Source: Streptomyces canus
GTDB lineage: Bacteria > Actinomycetota > Actinomycetes > Streptomycetales > Streptomycetaceae
Length of the DNA: 64,000 nt
Assembly: GCF_001514145.1 (NCBI RefSeq)
Contig: NZ_KQ948657.1
Location: 366,614-430,613, forward strand
Direction of reading: 5' to 3'
Position 1 is the stretch's first letter. Each line of letters begins with the position of its first letter. A program made the position numbers and the translations under genes. This document shows, in pieces, positions 28,363 to 35,723 of the stretch. Under the pieces are notes generated by a model. The model saw only the letters and a program-made list of their open reading frames with translations. It searched no databases and was not told the origin of the DNA.

Positions 28363-28938
28363 ATGGGAAGACCGAAGAGCTTCGAACCGGACGTGGTCAT
28401 CGCGCAGGCGATGGAGGCGTTCTGGACCAAGGGCTACACCGACACCTCACCTGCCGACCTGGCGGAGGCGACCGGCGTGGCCAAGGGCAGCCTGTACCAC
28501 TCGTTCGGTTCCAAGCGTCAGTTGTTCGGCAAGACGCTGGACCTCTACAGCCGGATGCAGGCCGAGCGGGCCGAGGAGTTCCTGGCGCGGCCGGGCACGG
28601 CCAAGGAGCGCATCCGCGCCTACTTCATGCTGCTCGTGGACGCGGACCTGGACGGGCCGGTGCGGCGCGGGTGTCTGGCCCAGAACACGCTCGGGGAACT
28701 CGGCGGACGTGACGCGGAGGCCACCCGTGCGGCGCACCGCCTGGAGGAGGGCATGATCGAGTTCTTCGCCGCCCGCATCCGGCAGGGCCAGCGCGACGGT
28801 GACGTCGGTCAGGACGTCGACGCCCAGGCGCAGGCACTGCTCCTGCAGAGCACCCTCGCCGGGCTGCGGGTCATGGCCAAGACGTTCGACCGGCCCACGC
28901 TCCACCGGATCGCCGACACGGCCGTAGCTGGCCTCTGA
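28363..28938 (+). CDS. TetR-family regulator of the transposon cargo
   Basis: A 191-aa regulator: HTH at about residues 10-55 (IAQAMEAFWTKGYTDTSPADLAEATGVAKGSLYHSFGSKRQLF) in the pattern of TetR_N regulators with a TetR_C_16-like helical domain (RRGCLAQNTLGELGGRDAEATRAA). ATG 28363 (MGRPKSFEPD) follows GTAGGGG; the frame is open a further 12 codons but those cross the promoter. It lies between two copies of the same operator and should repress itself and the downstream hydrolase operon. Such regulators often sense small electrophiles or quinones, which is not shown here. Confidence 0.9.
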   Translation: MGRPKSFEPDVVIAQAMEAFWTKGYTDTSPADLAEATGVAKGSLYHSFGSKRQLFGKTLDLYSRMQAERAEEFLARPGTAKERIRAYFMLLVDADLDGPVRRGCLAQNTLGELGGRDAEATRAAHRLEEGMIEFFAARIRQGQRDGDVGQDVDAQAQALLLQSTLAGLRVMAKTFDRPTLHRIADTAVAGL

Positions 28939-28976
28939 GACACGACACTCCGGGCGACAGCCTTTTCGCGCCCTGA

Positions 28977-28998
28977 TTCTTGACCCCTAGTTCAAGAA
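28977..28998 (+). promoter_or_regulatory. Second TetR operator, upstream of hydrolase operon
   Basis: TTCTTGA-N8-TCAAGAA (28977-28998) with core TTGACC-CCTA-GTTCAA (28980-28995), matching the tetR operator core TTGACC-N4-GGTCAA at 11 of 12 arm positions. TTGACC again doubles as a -35 box. It lies 110 bp before the hydrolase start. Confidence 0.7.
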
Positions 28999-29107
28999 CG
29001 TGTGGTTCTTCCTGTCGCGCACTCGAACCTTAATCAACTCCACAGATCGACGAAATCAGGAGTAATGCCCGTATTGCGGCTTGCTCATCACCTGAAAGGA
29101 CAAACCC

Positions 29108-29986
29108 ATGGAACGCAACGTGACTCCCGACGCGACGTACACGAAGACCTGGAGCAACGGCCGCGGCGAGGTGCGGTTCTTCACCCGGGCCGACGGCTCG
29201 CGGCTGCGCTACTACACAGTGGGCACCGGCCCCGCCCTCGTGCTGATGCACACCGTGCGCGGCCAGCTCGACTACTTCCAGCGGGTGATCCCGCAGGTGT
29301 GGGACCACTACACGGTCTACGCGCTGGATCTGCCCGGGATGGGATGGTCCGACATCGTCCCCGGCGCGCAGTACGAGGAGCCGCAACTGCGGGCCGCGGT
29401 CGTCGAATTCGTCCGCGGACTGGACCTGCACGACGTCACCCTGTCGGGCGAATCACTCGGGGGCGCCCTGTCCCTGCAGGCATCGATCGACCTGAAGGAC
29501 CGGGTCAGCCGGGTCGTGGCGTTCAACAGCTACGACTACCCCCAGGGCGGGGAGCGGGGGAACTGGATCGCCCGCGTCATCATGACCGCCGTGCGGATGC
29601 CCGTACTGGGCCCCATCTTCGCCCCCATCGAGCCGCTGCCCATCCTGCGGACCATCCTGCAGGGCGGCTACGTCGACAAGAGCAGGCTGCCCGAGGACTT
29701 CCTCGCCGACCTTTCCAGAAGCGGCCGCCGCACGGGCTACGACAAGGTGTCCCGAGGAATCTTCCGCAGCCTCAAGGGATTCGACCAGGCCCGCGAACGC
29801 TACCCGCGCGTGTCGGCACCCGTCACCCTCGTCTACAGCGAAAACGACTGGTCCAAGCCCGCCGAGCGGGACCGCGTAGCCAACGCGCTGACGGACGTCC
29901 AGCGCATCACCGTGCCCCGTACCGGCCACTTCTCCGCCCTGGAGCGCCCCGACGAGATGGCACGCATCCTCCTCGACGCCGCCTGA
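29108..29986 (+). CDS. Alpha/beta hydrolase
   Basis: A 292-aa alpha/beta-hydrolase-fold protein with the nucleophile elbow SGESLGG, an upstream oxyanion-hole region GPALVLMHTVRGQLDYF and the C-terminal VPRTGHFSALERPDEMARILLD bearing the catalytic His; the acid is probably in VYSENDWSKP. Substrate unknown; haloalkane-dehalogenase and epoxide-hydrolase-like proteins share this layout. ATG 29108 follows GAAAGGA. Co-transcribed with the DUF302 gene 50 bp downstream and probably under control of the TetR protein. Confidence 0.88.
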   Translation: MERNVTPDATYTKTWSNGRGEVRFFTRADGSRLRYYTVGTGPALVLMHTVRGQLDYFQRVIPQVWDHYTVYALDLPGMGWSDIVPGAQYEEPQLRAAVVEFVRGLDLHDVTLSGESLGGALSLQASIDLKDRVSRVVAFNSYDYPQGGERGNWIARVIMTAVRMPVLGPIFAPIEPLPILRTILQGGYVDKSRLPEDFLADLSRSGRRTGYDKVSRGIFRSLKGFDQARERYPRVSAPVTLVYSENDWSKPAERDRVANALTDVQRITVPRTGHFSALERPDEMARILLDAA

Positions 29987-30036
29987 CCCGGCAGCGACCG
30001 ACACCCCCGCCCACCCTCTCAATGCATGAGGAAGCC

Positions 30037-30552
30037 ATGACTCAGGCCGTCCCCCACCTCGTCAACCGCCTTGTCATCGACACCGAGGACACCTTCGACG
30101 ACGTCCGCCGGCGCTACGAATCGCTGGTACCCGCCATCGACTTCGCCGGACTCGTCGAAGCGATCGCAACAGGTGACCCCGCACGCATGCAGGCGTACAC
30201 CGCCGAGCACACACCCCATTCGTTCGCCGTCTACTGGACCCTGGACCCCACCCCGGTGATGCAGCTGTCGGGACATCAACACCGCGCCGTCACCTACATG
30301 ATGGGAAACAATGTCATCGCGGAAACCATGTTCCGGCACGACCCCGGCATCATCCTGTACGCCCCGCTGCGCACCGCGATCTACGAGACCGCCCCCGGCC
30401 ACGTACAGCTCAGCATCGACCAGCCGTCGACCAAATTCGCCAGCTTCGGCGATCCCCGCATCGCCGAGGTCGGAGCACACCTCGACACCAAAGTCGCCGA
30501 ACTCCTCCGCCTCATGTCGCTACCGGTACCACCGGAGCTGACCACGGCCTGA
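30037..30552 (+). CDS. DUF302 domain protein
   Basis: A 171-aa protein whose core, LSGHQHRAVTYMMGNNVIAETMFRHDPGIILYAPLRTAIYE, matches the DUF302 (TTHA1751-like) family, small alpha/beta proteins of unknown biochemistry, often near redox or stress genes. ATG 30037 has GAGGAAG 5 bases upstream. Second gene of the hydrolase operon; a strong terminator follows at 30565. Confidence 0.85.
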   Translation: MTQAVPHLVNRLVIDTEDTFDDVRRRYESLVPAIDFAGLVEAIATGDPARMQAYTAEHTPHSFAVYWTLDPTPVMQLSGHQHRAVTYMMGNNVIAETMFRHDPGIILYAPLRTAIYETAPGHVQLSIDQPSTKFASFGDPRIAEVGAHLDTKVAELLRLMSLPVPPELTTA

Positions 30553-30564
30553 CCTCGATCGTGC

Positions 30565-30598
30565 ATGTGGGCCTGTCATCTTGCTGACGGGCCCACAT
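30565..30598 (+). terminator. Terminator of hydrolase-DUF302 operon
   Basis: A 14-bp stem with one G-T pair, ATGTGGGCCTGTCA (30565-30578) with TGACGGGCCCACAT (30585-30598), loop TCTTGC, followed by GTTTGT. The 239 bp from here to 30837 hold no recognised gene. Confidence 0.82.
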
Positions 30599-30837
30599 GT
30601 TTGTCAGTTCGCCTTTGCTTCGGGCGAGCAGGGCCGAATCGGGGCTGTCTGGCCTGCGTTTCGCTAGCAGTTCGCGTCCCGCTCAGCGCAGGCTCTCACA
30701 GAGAACATCGATCATTCCACCGTTCGCATAACCGCGTTCACCAGTACGCGGCGCGGGGTCGAACTCGGCCCGAGGATCGAAGTCAGGCACGACGGTCGAC
30801 TTGACCATCGCCACCCTGGTTCCGCCTCACCGGCGGA

Positions 30838-31131
30838 TCAAGCCCGGCTCACCCATCCTTCGCTGCTGTCCTCGTTCGGCTGTGCCACATACCCGGCCTG
30901 CGTGAGGATCTCCGTCAGAGCCTGCCTCAGGGCAGCACGGATGCCGTCATATTCCGCATCCTGACGGTTGGCAGGATCTAGTTCACTAGAGGGCACCCAG
31001 CTCACCACCACGAAGTCCCCCTCCTGGCGGACTCGCAGCCCCGTCCCCTCTCCTGACTGGGCCGAGGTGACGTCGAAGCCGGCACGCGCCAGTGTTTGGC
31101 ACACATCGGTGAACAGCGTCTCGTCGGTCAC
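30838..31131 (-). CDS. Small hypothetical protein in composite transposon
   Basis: A 97-aa acidic protein from GTG 31131 (MTDETLFTDVCQTLARAGFDVTSAQ) with a mixed alpha/beta pattern and an acidic surface, DFVVVSWVPSSELDPANRQDAEYDG in the middle. It has no close binding site and its codon use is weakly biased, but the composition is protein-like over the full length. No family recognised. It may be cargo of an earlier msrA-linked unit captured by the transposon. Confidence 0.5.
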   Translation of the reverse strand: MTDETLFTDVCQTLARAGFDVTSAQSGEGTGLRVRQEGDFVVVSWVPSSELDPANRQDAEYDGIRAALRQALTEILTQAGYVAQPNEDSSEGWVSRA

Positions 31132-31199
31132 GCGGCTAGCTTATTCTCCTGATGATCATCGGCGCTACGGGTAACAGACCCGATCCAGAAGCCCGTCGT

Positions 31200-31318
31200 C
31201 GGAACCGGGCCTCTTCCGCGCTGTCGATGCGGTCGGCCTCCAGGAGGCTGTCGGGGACGGCGTCGGCCGCGTAGACGCGGATCAGGTAGAGGCCGAAGGG
31301 GTTGACCAGGGACGGCTG
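31200..31318 (-). pseudogene. Relic of a sugar ABC-transporter permease
   Basis: On the minus strand the sequence reads [28 protein letters not shown], the conserved cytoplasmic EAA-loop region of MalG/UgpE-type permeases (usual form PDSLLEAARIDGA). Only about 40 codons remain, cut off by the truncated IS on one side and degenerating on the other. Gene debris, not functional. Confidence 0.65.
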
Positions 31319-31323
31319 CCCAG

Positions 31324-31829
31324 GGAAGCACCACCCCGGCCTCCACGACCGGATAAGCCGGCTGCCCTGGCGCGACATCACGCTCGACCACTACGACCGC
31401 CCCCGCGTCCACCACCGCAACGAGATCCGCCGCCTCAAGGCCGCCATCTTCGACCACATCGACTACCTCGGAGCCCGCCAGGCCCTCCAAGTCGTGCGCT
31501 GGAGACAGGAGAAGACGAAAGGCAAGCTGACCATCGAGCGCGTCTACCTGATCACCAGCCTGCATCCCGGCGAGGCCACTGGCGCCCAACTCGCCGCCTG
31601 GATCCACGGGCACTGGGGCATCGAGAACCTCCTGCACCCCGTCCCGGACCGGACCTTCCGCGAGGACGACTCCAAGATCCGCACCGGGCATCTGCCCCGC
31701 ACCATGGCCAGCCCGCGCAACCTCGCCATCAGCGTCCACCGCCAGGACGGCCGCACCAACATCGCCGCCGCCCTACGCCGCACCGCCCGCGACTGCCAAC
31801 GACCCCTGACCGCCCTCGGACTCACCTGA
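31324..31829 (+). pseudogene. ISAs1 transposase, C-terminal fragment
   Basis: Reads [20 protein letters not shown] through [14 protein letters not shown] (the catalytic Glu) to [17 protein letters not shown] and a normal stop at 31829. Both catalytic Asp residues are absent, so it cannot act. It supplies the correct C-terminal frame against which the left copy's one-base deletion is seen. Confidence 0.85.
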
Positions 31830-31865
31830 CGAACCCGGACACAAGATCACTTCTCAATGACCCTG
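31324..31865 (+). mobile_element. ISAs1-family fragment, right arm of composite transposon
   Basis: The 3' 542 bp of a second ISAs1 copy, in inverted orientation to the left arm. It holds the last 168 transposase codons and the terminal repeat ending CCCTG at 31865. The 5' part is missing: homology begins abruptly at the codons for KHHPGLHD. About 85% similar to the left copy at protein level. Confidence 0.82.
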
Positions 31866-31875
31866 GGTACCGGGC
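31866..31875. repeat. Right 10-bp target-site duplication
   Basis: GGTACCGGGC, identical to 26374-26383, directly after the terminal CCCTG of the right ISAs1 arm. Confidence 0.85.
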
Positions 31876-31930
31876 CGGTGCAACTGCGGCCGCGTGATCG
31901 TCGACCTGGCGGTTCGAAACCGTACGGCAG

Positions 31931-33166
31931 TTGTCAGTGCCAGGCGCCAGAATCGTGTCTGTGGATGTGAGATCTGACTTTGCGCTGAAACTGCAACTGA
32001 AGCATGTCGCCGGGCATGCCGTCGATTCCAGGGTCAAGGACGCACTTGCAGCGGTCGTCAAACACATGACCAGCGGCAGAAGCTCCTACAGGGGAGGCCG
32101 CGCGCTCATCACCTTGCTGAAGGACGTGCGCTCAACCGCAGCAGCGGTAGACGAATGGCAAGTCGTGCGACTGATAGAAGACTCCTTGGACTACGCGGAA
32201 GGACGAATCCTCCGGCCAGACTTCGAAGAGCGATACCGGCTCTTTCAACGGTCGACAGAACCGCTGAGCTCGCATCAGGACTATCTGGCACGAACGCTCT
32301 CTGCGAGTCTGGCCTACTTCATGCAACTCGGCGACCAGTACCTCCAGCAACATCCTGGCGCAAGCCCGAGCGAGCTGCTCACCCATGTGGAAGCCATTGC
32401 CCGGGACGCACGTTACATGCAGCAGTCGCAGGAGCGGCCTGGCCGCTATCGGATCCTTCGCGGCAGCGCCGAGGTGGCCGCGTGGCTTGAGCAGGTCTTC
32501 CATGAGCGGGTGGACGTGGAAGATCCGGAAGACACTGCCCGCCGCATCGTGATGTCCCCCGACTCTCTCGCAGTCTTGGCAGCGGACAGAGAGGGACAAC
32601 TGCTTCTGAGAGCCGCCGAGGTTCAGCGCCGTCGGCGGGGCCTCGAAGTACTGCGTATGGCAGTAGAAGACCCCGAAGCGAACGAGAGAGATCTACAGCG
32701 TGCGCTGGACGGTCAGTACTGGATCTTCGGCGGACAATTCGCAAGCCAGGCAATCAGGCGTAGATTGGTCCCCGGAGACGAAATCGACATCCCGCTGATA
32801 CGTGGGGACGGCGCACTACACATCGTTGAGTTGAAGCGCTCTATGAGCCTCCACGGCTCGCTGGTCAAGAGACACAGAGGGTGTTGGGTGCCGACGGCGG
32901 AGGTGCACGACGCTATGAGCCAAGCGGTGAACTACTTGGTCGGCTTGGACGAACATCGAATCCGGATTCGAGACGAACTCGGTATCGAGACTCGCCGAGC
33001 AAGCGCTCTAGTTCTGATCGGACACCCATCGGTGCAACCGGATGTGGCCGAGGAAGACATCAATGAAGCCTTGCGCATGCTCAACACGCACATGAGCCGG
33101 GTAGAGGCCGTCACCTACAAGGAATTGGTAGATAACGCAGAGCGTGCACTGAGCGGCTGGCGATAG
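31931..33166 (+). CDS. Shedu-like defence protein (DUF4263 nuclease)
   Basis: A 411-aa protein: an N-terminal half of unknown fold and a C-terminal DUF4263/SduA-type PD-(D/E)xK nuclease domain, with ERDLQRALDGQYWIFGG, then DEIDIPLIRGDGALHIVELK carrying Asp286, Glu300 and Lys302. Shedu is a single-gene anti-phage system in which SduA nucleases attack phage DNA. Base composition is clearly less GC-rich and codon use less biased than core genes, a sign of transfer. The start is uncertain: TTG 31931 opens the frame, with GTG at 31937, 31955, 31961 and 31967, none with a good binding site. It lies alone between msrA remnants R1 and R2. Confidence 0.78.
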   Translation: MSVPGARIVSVDVRSDFALKLQLKHVAGHAVDSRVKDALAAVVKHMTSGRSSYRGGRALITLLKDVRSTAAAVDEWQVVRLIEDSLDYAEGRILRPDFEERYRLFQRSTEPLSSHQDYLARTLSASLAYFMQLGDQYLQQHPGASPSELLTHVEAIARDARYMQQSQERPGRYRILRGSAEVAAWLEQVFHERVDVEDPEDTARRIVMSPDSLAVLAADREGQLLLRAAEVQRRRRGLEVLRMAVEDPEANERDLQRALDGQYWIFGGQFASQAIRRRLVPGDEIDIPLIRGDGALHIVELKRSMSLHGSLVKRHRGCWVPTAEVHDAMSQAVNYLVGLDEHRIRIRDELGIETRRASALVLIGHPSVQPDVAEEDINEALRMLNTHMSRVEAVTYKELVDNAERALSGWR

Positions 33167-33202
33167 CAAGCGCCGACCTTGTAATGCTCACTAGAACTGA
33201 AG

Positions 33203-33334
33203 CACCAGCAGTACCTCGACAAGAACCCGGCGGGCTACTGCGGGATCGGCGGGACGGGGGTCAAGCTAAGTGACCCGTCCGGGATGAACTGGGGTGCGGC
33301 TTGCCCGACGGGCATTGCTCCTGCTGGGGAGTAG
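33203..33334 (+). repeat. msrA 3'-end remnant R2 (intact cysteines)
   Basis: Starts exactly at CACCAGCAGTACCT and reads HQQYLDKNPAGYCGIGGTG, then KLSDPSGMNWGAACPTGIAPAGE-stop at 33334. This is the usual actinomycete MsrA tail (DKNPAGYC, ending PAGE) rather than the SGS/KADG form now on msrA, so it is a candidate for an older native 3' end displaced downstream. The segment between the two cysteines is longer than normal. Confidence 0.82.
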
Positions 33335-33343
33335 GCGCGAGAC

Positions 33344-33592
33344 TCAACAGATCTTCTGGTTAGGGCTGTTGGGGGGCAGGCATGGGCGAACTGGCTGTGC
33401 ACCACGTTCGGCAGCGATGGTGCGCACAGCGCGGGCGCATGCCGCCCATCGCGCTCCATCCCGGGTGCGCACGACCTTGACGGGTGGCTCCGCACACGTC
33501 CTGCCGTGCCACGTGCACCGGGCTTCCCGAAACGACACGCTTTCGGGGTCGAGCCCTTCGGGAAAATCTGGCCACTCGTCGACCGACGTCAT
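33344..33592 (-). CDS. Small Cys-containing hypothetical protein
   Basis: An 82-aa protein from ATG 33592 (MTSVDEWPDFPEGLDPESVS) with CTWHGRTC and GARWAACARAVRTIA, a spacing seen in small zinc-binding hypothetical proteins of streptomycetes. It lies 53 bp downstream of, and on the same strand as, the PD-(D/E)xK gene. No good ribosome binding site; the C-terminus may run into junction sequence near remnant R2. Tentative. Confidence 0.45.
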   Translation of the reverse strand: MTSVDEWPDFPEGLDPESVSFREARCTWHGRTCAEPPVKVVRTRDGARWAACARAVRTIAAERGAQPVRPCLPPNSPNQKIC

Positions 33593-33645
33593 GCCACGAC
33601 GTTAGTGAGTGTCGGCGCCCTGCGCAGCGGTTCGGGTCGTCCCCG

Positions 33646-34326
33646 CTATGCATGCGAGGGACTGTCGTCAGCCACGTCCGACAGCGGGCTGACGGACACG
33701 GCGAGATACCGGAACTCTCCTCCCGGTCCGTCCAGTTCGGAGTACGGCACCCAATCGAGGGGGTATGCACCCCTCAACGTGCACGTGTTGGCCGTGTAGG
33801 CGCCCTCGGCCCACAGCAGCGTGCCGGTGAGCTCCCGCCCCTGATGGATCCTGAACTCCTGATCCCGAGTCCGCCCGCGGCCGGCGCCGGGCGGAGTCCA
33901 CAGGGAGGCGTCGTTGGTCAGCATGACGGCAAGACCGTTCTGGTCGGACCGGCGGCAGAAGCGCTCCAGCCTGGCTATGTCCCGCACGAAGTGCAGACGA
34001 GCGAGGTCCGCGGCGGCGTGCCCTTTCAAGGCGTAGTCCTCGGCAGGAGTACCGACCGTGCCCGTCCATCTCCGGGTGAAGTACTTGAACTCGATCGCGG
34101 TGCGGGTCGAGGGGCCGATGCACAGGAGGTCCAGGTACTCGGCCTTGCCCTCCGCCCGCTGCGGCACCTCAAGCCTGGAGTGCACATCCGGCGACAATTC
34201 CCACAGAGCCCGCGCGAAGCTGTGCTGAAGATCTGCTTCGGAGTGGAAGACCGGCCTGTGCCTGCCCAGTTGCGCAATGACGTCGCCGAGTGAGACGCGC
34301 CCAGCGACATTCCTGTTACCGTCCAT
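33646..34326 (-). CDS. PD-(D/E)xK-type protein of the msrA island
   Basis: A 226-aa protein with a complete PD-(D/E)xK core: FHSEADLQHSFARAL (Glu30), KAEYLDLLCIG (Asp66) and RTAIEFKYF (Glu79-x-Lys81), followed by a helical region with LHFVRDIARLERFCRRSDQNGLAVMLTNDASLW. Restriction-like and other conflict nucleases share this; similar stand-alone hypothetical proteins exist in actinomycetes, but I know of none characterised. ATG 34326 is preceded by AAGGTGG; the frame stays open upstream without a better start. Likely a second defence gene beside the Shedu-like gene. Confidence 0.72.
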   Translation of the reverse strand: MDGNRNVAGRVSLGDVIAQLGRHRPVFHSEADLQHSFARALWELSPDVHSRLEVPQRAEGKAEYLDLLCIGPSTRTAIEFKYFTRRWTGTVGTPAEDYALKGHAAADLARLHFVRDIARLERFCRRSDQNGLAVMLTNDASLWTPPGAGRGRTRDQEFRIHQGRELTGTLLWAEGAYTANTCTLRGAYPLDWVPYSELDGPGGEFRYLAVSVSPLSDVADDSPSHA

Positions 34327-34525
34327 CGCCACCTTGTTCACAGCGCTATCGAAGTGGCTCCTCCACAGACTTTTCAAGCCGCAGGGCCACCGCGTCGGTG
34401 GCTCGCGAGCCACAACGGCTGTGGCACTGGCAACCAGCACGGTGCTTCGGCAGCTGCTCTCGTCGCAGTGAACGGCCGCCGAAAATCAGTGGCCGCCTCA
34501 ACCGCCCGACCTCACGCTGTACGCC

Positions 34526-35119
34526 ATGGAAGAACCGCAACACAGGATCCGCGCGGCCCACTCGGAATCCACGATCACCGTGTACCAGGCGTACTCCCCG
34601 GAAATCGGCCTGCCGGCCGTCCGCGACGGCCGTTTCCCCGCCGCCTGGAAGCGGGACCGGATGACATGGATCAAGCCGTCGTTCCTGTGGATGATGTACC
34701 GCTGCGGCTGGGGCTCCAAGGAAGGACAGGAGACCGTTCTCGCTGTCGAGATCAGCCGGGACGGCTTCGAATGGGCGCTGCGCCACGCCTGTCTGTCCAG
34801 CTACACCCGCGGGGTCCACCCCGACCGTGCCACCTGGCAGCGACAGCTGAGACGCGCTCCCACCCGTGTGCAGTGGGACCCGGAGCGGGACCTGCACCTG
34901 CGACCCATGCGGTACCGGTCCCTGCAACTCGGCCTCTCCGGTGAGGCCGCACGACGCTACGCCGACGAGTGGACCGTCTCCATACGCGACGTGACCCCGC
35001 TCGCCCGCGAGATCCATGCTCTCGTCAGCGGCGGCGACCTGGACTCCGCCGCCCGGCTGCTGCCCCAGGAGCACCCCTACCCCGTTGAGGAGGAAGTCCT
35101 TGCCCTGCTACACGGATGA
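34526..35119 (+). CDS. DUF4291 protein, intact copy A
   Basis: A 197-aa DUF4291 protein: RIRAAHSESTITVYQAYSPEIG, then RMTWIKPSFLWMMYRCGW, the family hallmark, and FEWALRHACLSSY. The family is widespread, uncharacterised, and related in fold to predicted ADP-ribosyltransferase-like proteins by some reports. ATG 34526. The gene with about 45 bp of upstream DNA is duplicated at 35410. Bounded on the right by msrA remnant R3, so it is a cargo of the island. Confidence 0.85.
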   Translation: MEEPQHRIRAAHSESTITVYQAYSPEIGLPAVRDGRFPAAWKRDRMTWIKPSFLWMMYRCGWGSKEGQETVLAVEISRDGFEWALRHACLSSYTRGVHPDRATWQRQLRRAPTRVQWDPERDLHLRPMRYRSLQLGLSGEAARRYADEWTVSIRDVTPLAREIHALVSGGDLDSAARLLPQEHPYPVEEEVLALLHG

Positions 35120-35139
35120 CGGACTGATCAAGCCGACGC

Positions 35140-35222
35140 CAGGCCCACGGGTCACCTGGCGGCACAGACTCGGCGGGACCGGTGTTGCTTGCCCGGTCGG
35201 CGTGGCCAAGGCTGATGGCTGA
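35140..35222 (+). repeat. msrA 3'-end remnant R3
   Basis: Clear similarity from CTCGGCGGGACCGG (35169) to the stop at 35220-35222, reading LGGTGVACPVGVAKADG-stop: the KADG type of tail, as in the present msrA. The first part, up to the YC codons, is degenerate. The bases after the stop (GCCACTGCCGCC) resemble those after remnant R1 (GGCCCTGCCGCC), so R1 and R3 once preceded related DNA. Confidence 0.75.
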
Positions 35223-35315
35223 GCCACTGCCGCCGGAGGTCATGGCGACCCTGCGGGCGCTGCTGGCCGGCCGGGATCCGGTAAGCGGCGCGCTGCTGGC
35301 ACAGGTCAGCGCACG
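35223..35315 (+). pseudogene. Stub of a lost cargo gene
   Basis: Directly after R3 the frame reads EPLPPEVMATLRALLAGRDPVSG then ALLAQVSARI, a convincing protein N-terminus with CGGAGG before ATG 35242, but it ends where remnant R4 begins. Only about 25 codons are left. It suggests that a cargo gene was cut off by a later event at the HQQYL junction. Confidence 0.5.
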
Positions 35316-35385
35316 CATCAGCGGTACTTCGGCAAGAACCCCGGCAGGTGACTGAGGGATCGCCGGAACGGGGGCAAGCTTGCCA
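35316..35385 (+). repeat. msrA 3'-end remnant R4
   Basis: Begins CATCAGCGGTACTTCGGC, again exactly at the HQQYL codons (HQRYFGKNPG), of the KNP type without SGS. A frame disruption follows at GGCAGGTGACTG, where GGCTACTGC would be expected, and it fades out after GGAACGGGGGCAAGC. Fourth copy of the msrA end in 10 kb. Confidence 0.75.
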
Positions 35386-35454
35386 GCACTGGGGGCTTCC
35401 TGCTCCCGAGAAAATCGGTGGCCGCCTGAACCGGCCGACTCCACTCTGTACGCC

Positions 35455-35593
35455 ATGGAAGAACCGCAACGCAGGATCCGTGCGGCCCACTCGGAATCCA
35501 CGATCACCGTCTACCAGGCGTACTCCCCGGAAATCGGCCTCCCATCCGCCCGCGACGGCGGTTTCCCCGCCGCGTGGAAGCGGGACAGGATGA
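35455..35593 (+). pseudogene. DUF4291 copy B, 5' half
   Basis: ATG 35455 begins MEEPQRRIRAAHSESTITVY and runs in step with copy A to AAWKRDRM, roughly 88-90% identical, including about 45 bp upstream of the start. After GATGA at 35593 the similarity stops; the continuation (WIKSSFLWMMYRCGWG) is found at 38097. The gene is thus split by 2.5 kb of foreign DNA. Confidence 0.82.
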
Positions 35594-35723
35594 ATTGGGT
35601 CATCAAGCAGCGTTCACAGACCTCAACCGGCGGTGCGTCTCGGTATGGCGCACCACCGTTCAGGGCCTCGCAACTCTGAGCACTGAACGGCCCGCGGTGA
35701 GCACGGGTGTGGGCAGCGCGCCC

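Larger units (their letters stand above)
26384..31865. mobile_element. Composite transposon bounded by inverted ISAs1-family elements
   Basis: A 5,482-bp unit. The outer ends are near-perfect inverted repeats (left CAGGGTCTTTGAGAAG; right end reverse-complements to CAGGGTCATTGAGAAG, 15 of 16 matching) and are flanked by an identical 10-bp duplication. The left arm is a nearly complete insertion sequence on the minus strand, the right arm a 3' fragment on the plus strand. Cargo: a secreted-protein relic, tetR, an alpha/beta hydrolase, a DUF302 gene, a small unknown gene and a sugar-permease relic. It sits between msrA remnant R1 and the Shedu-like gene. Confidence 0.82.

Noticed and set aside
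26383..31867. 8-bp duplication with CCAGGG ends for the composite transposon
   Set aside because: Setting the ends at CAGGG, as expected for ISAs1, gives a longer perfect duplication of 10 bp.
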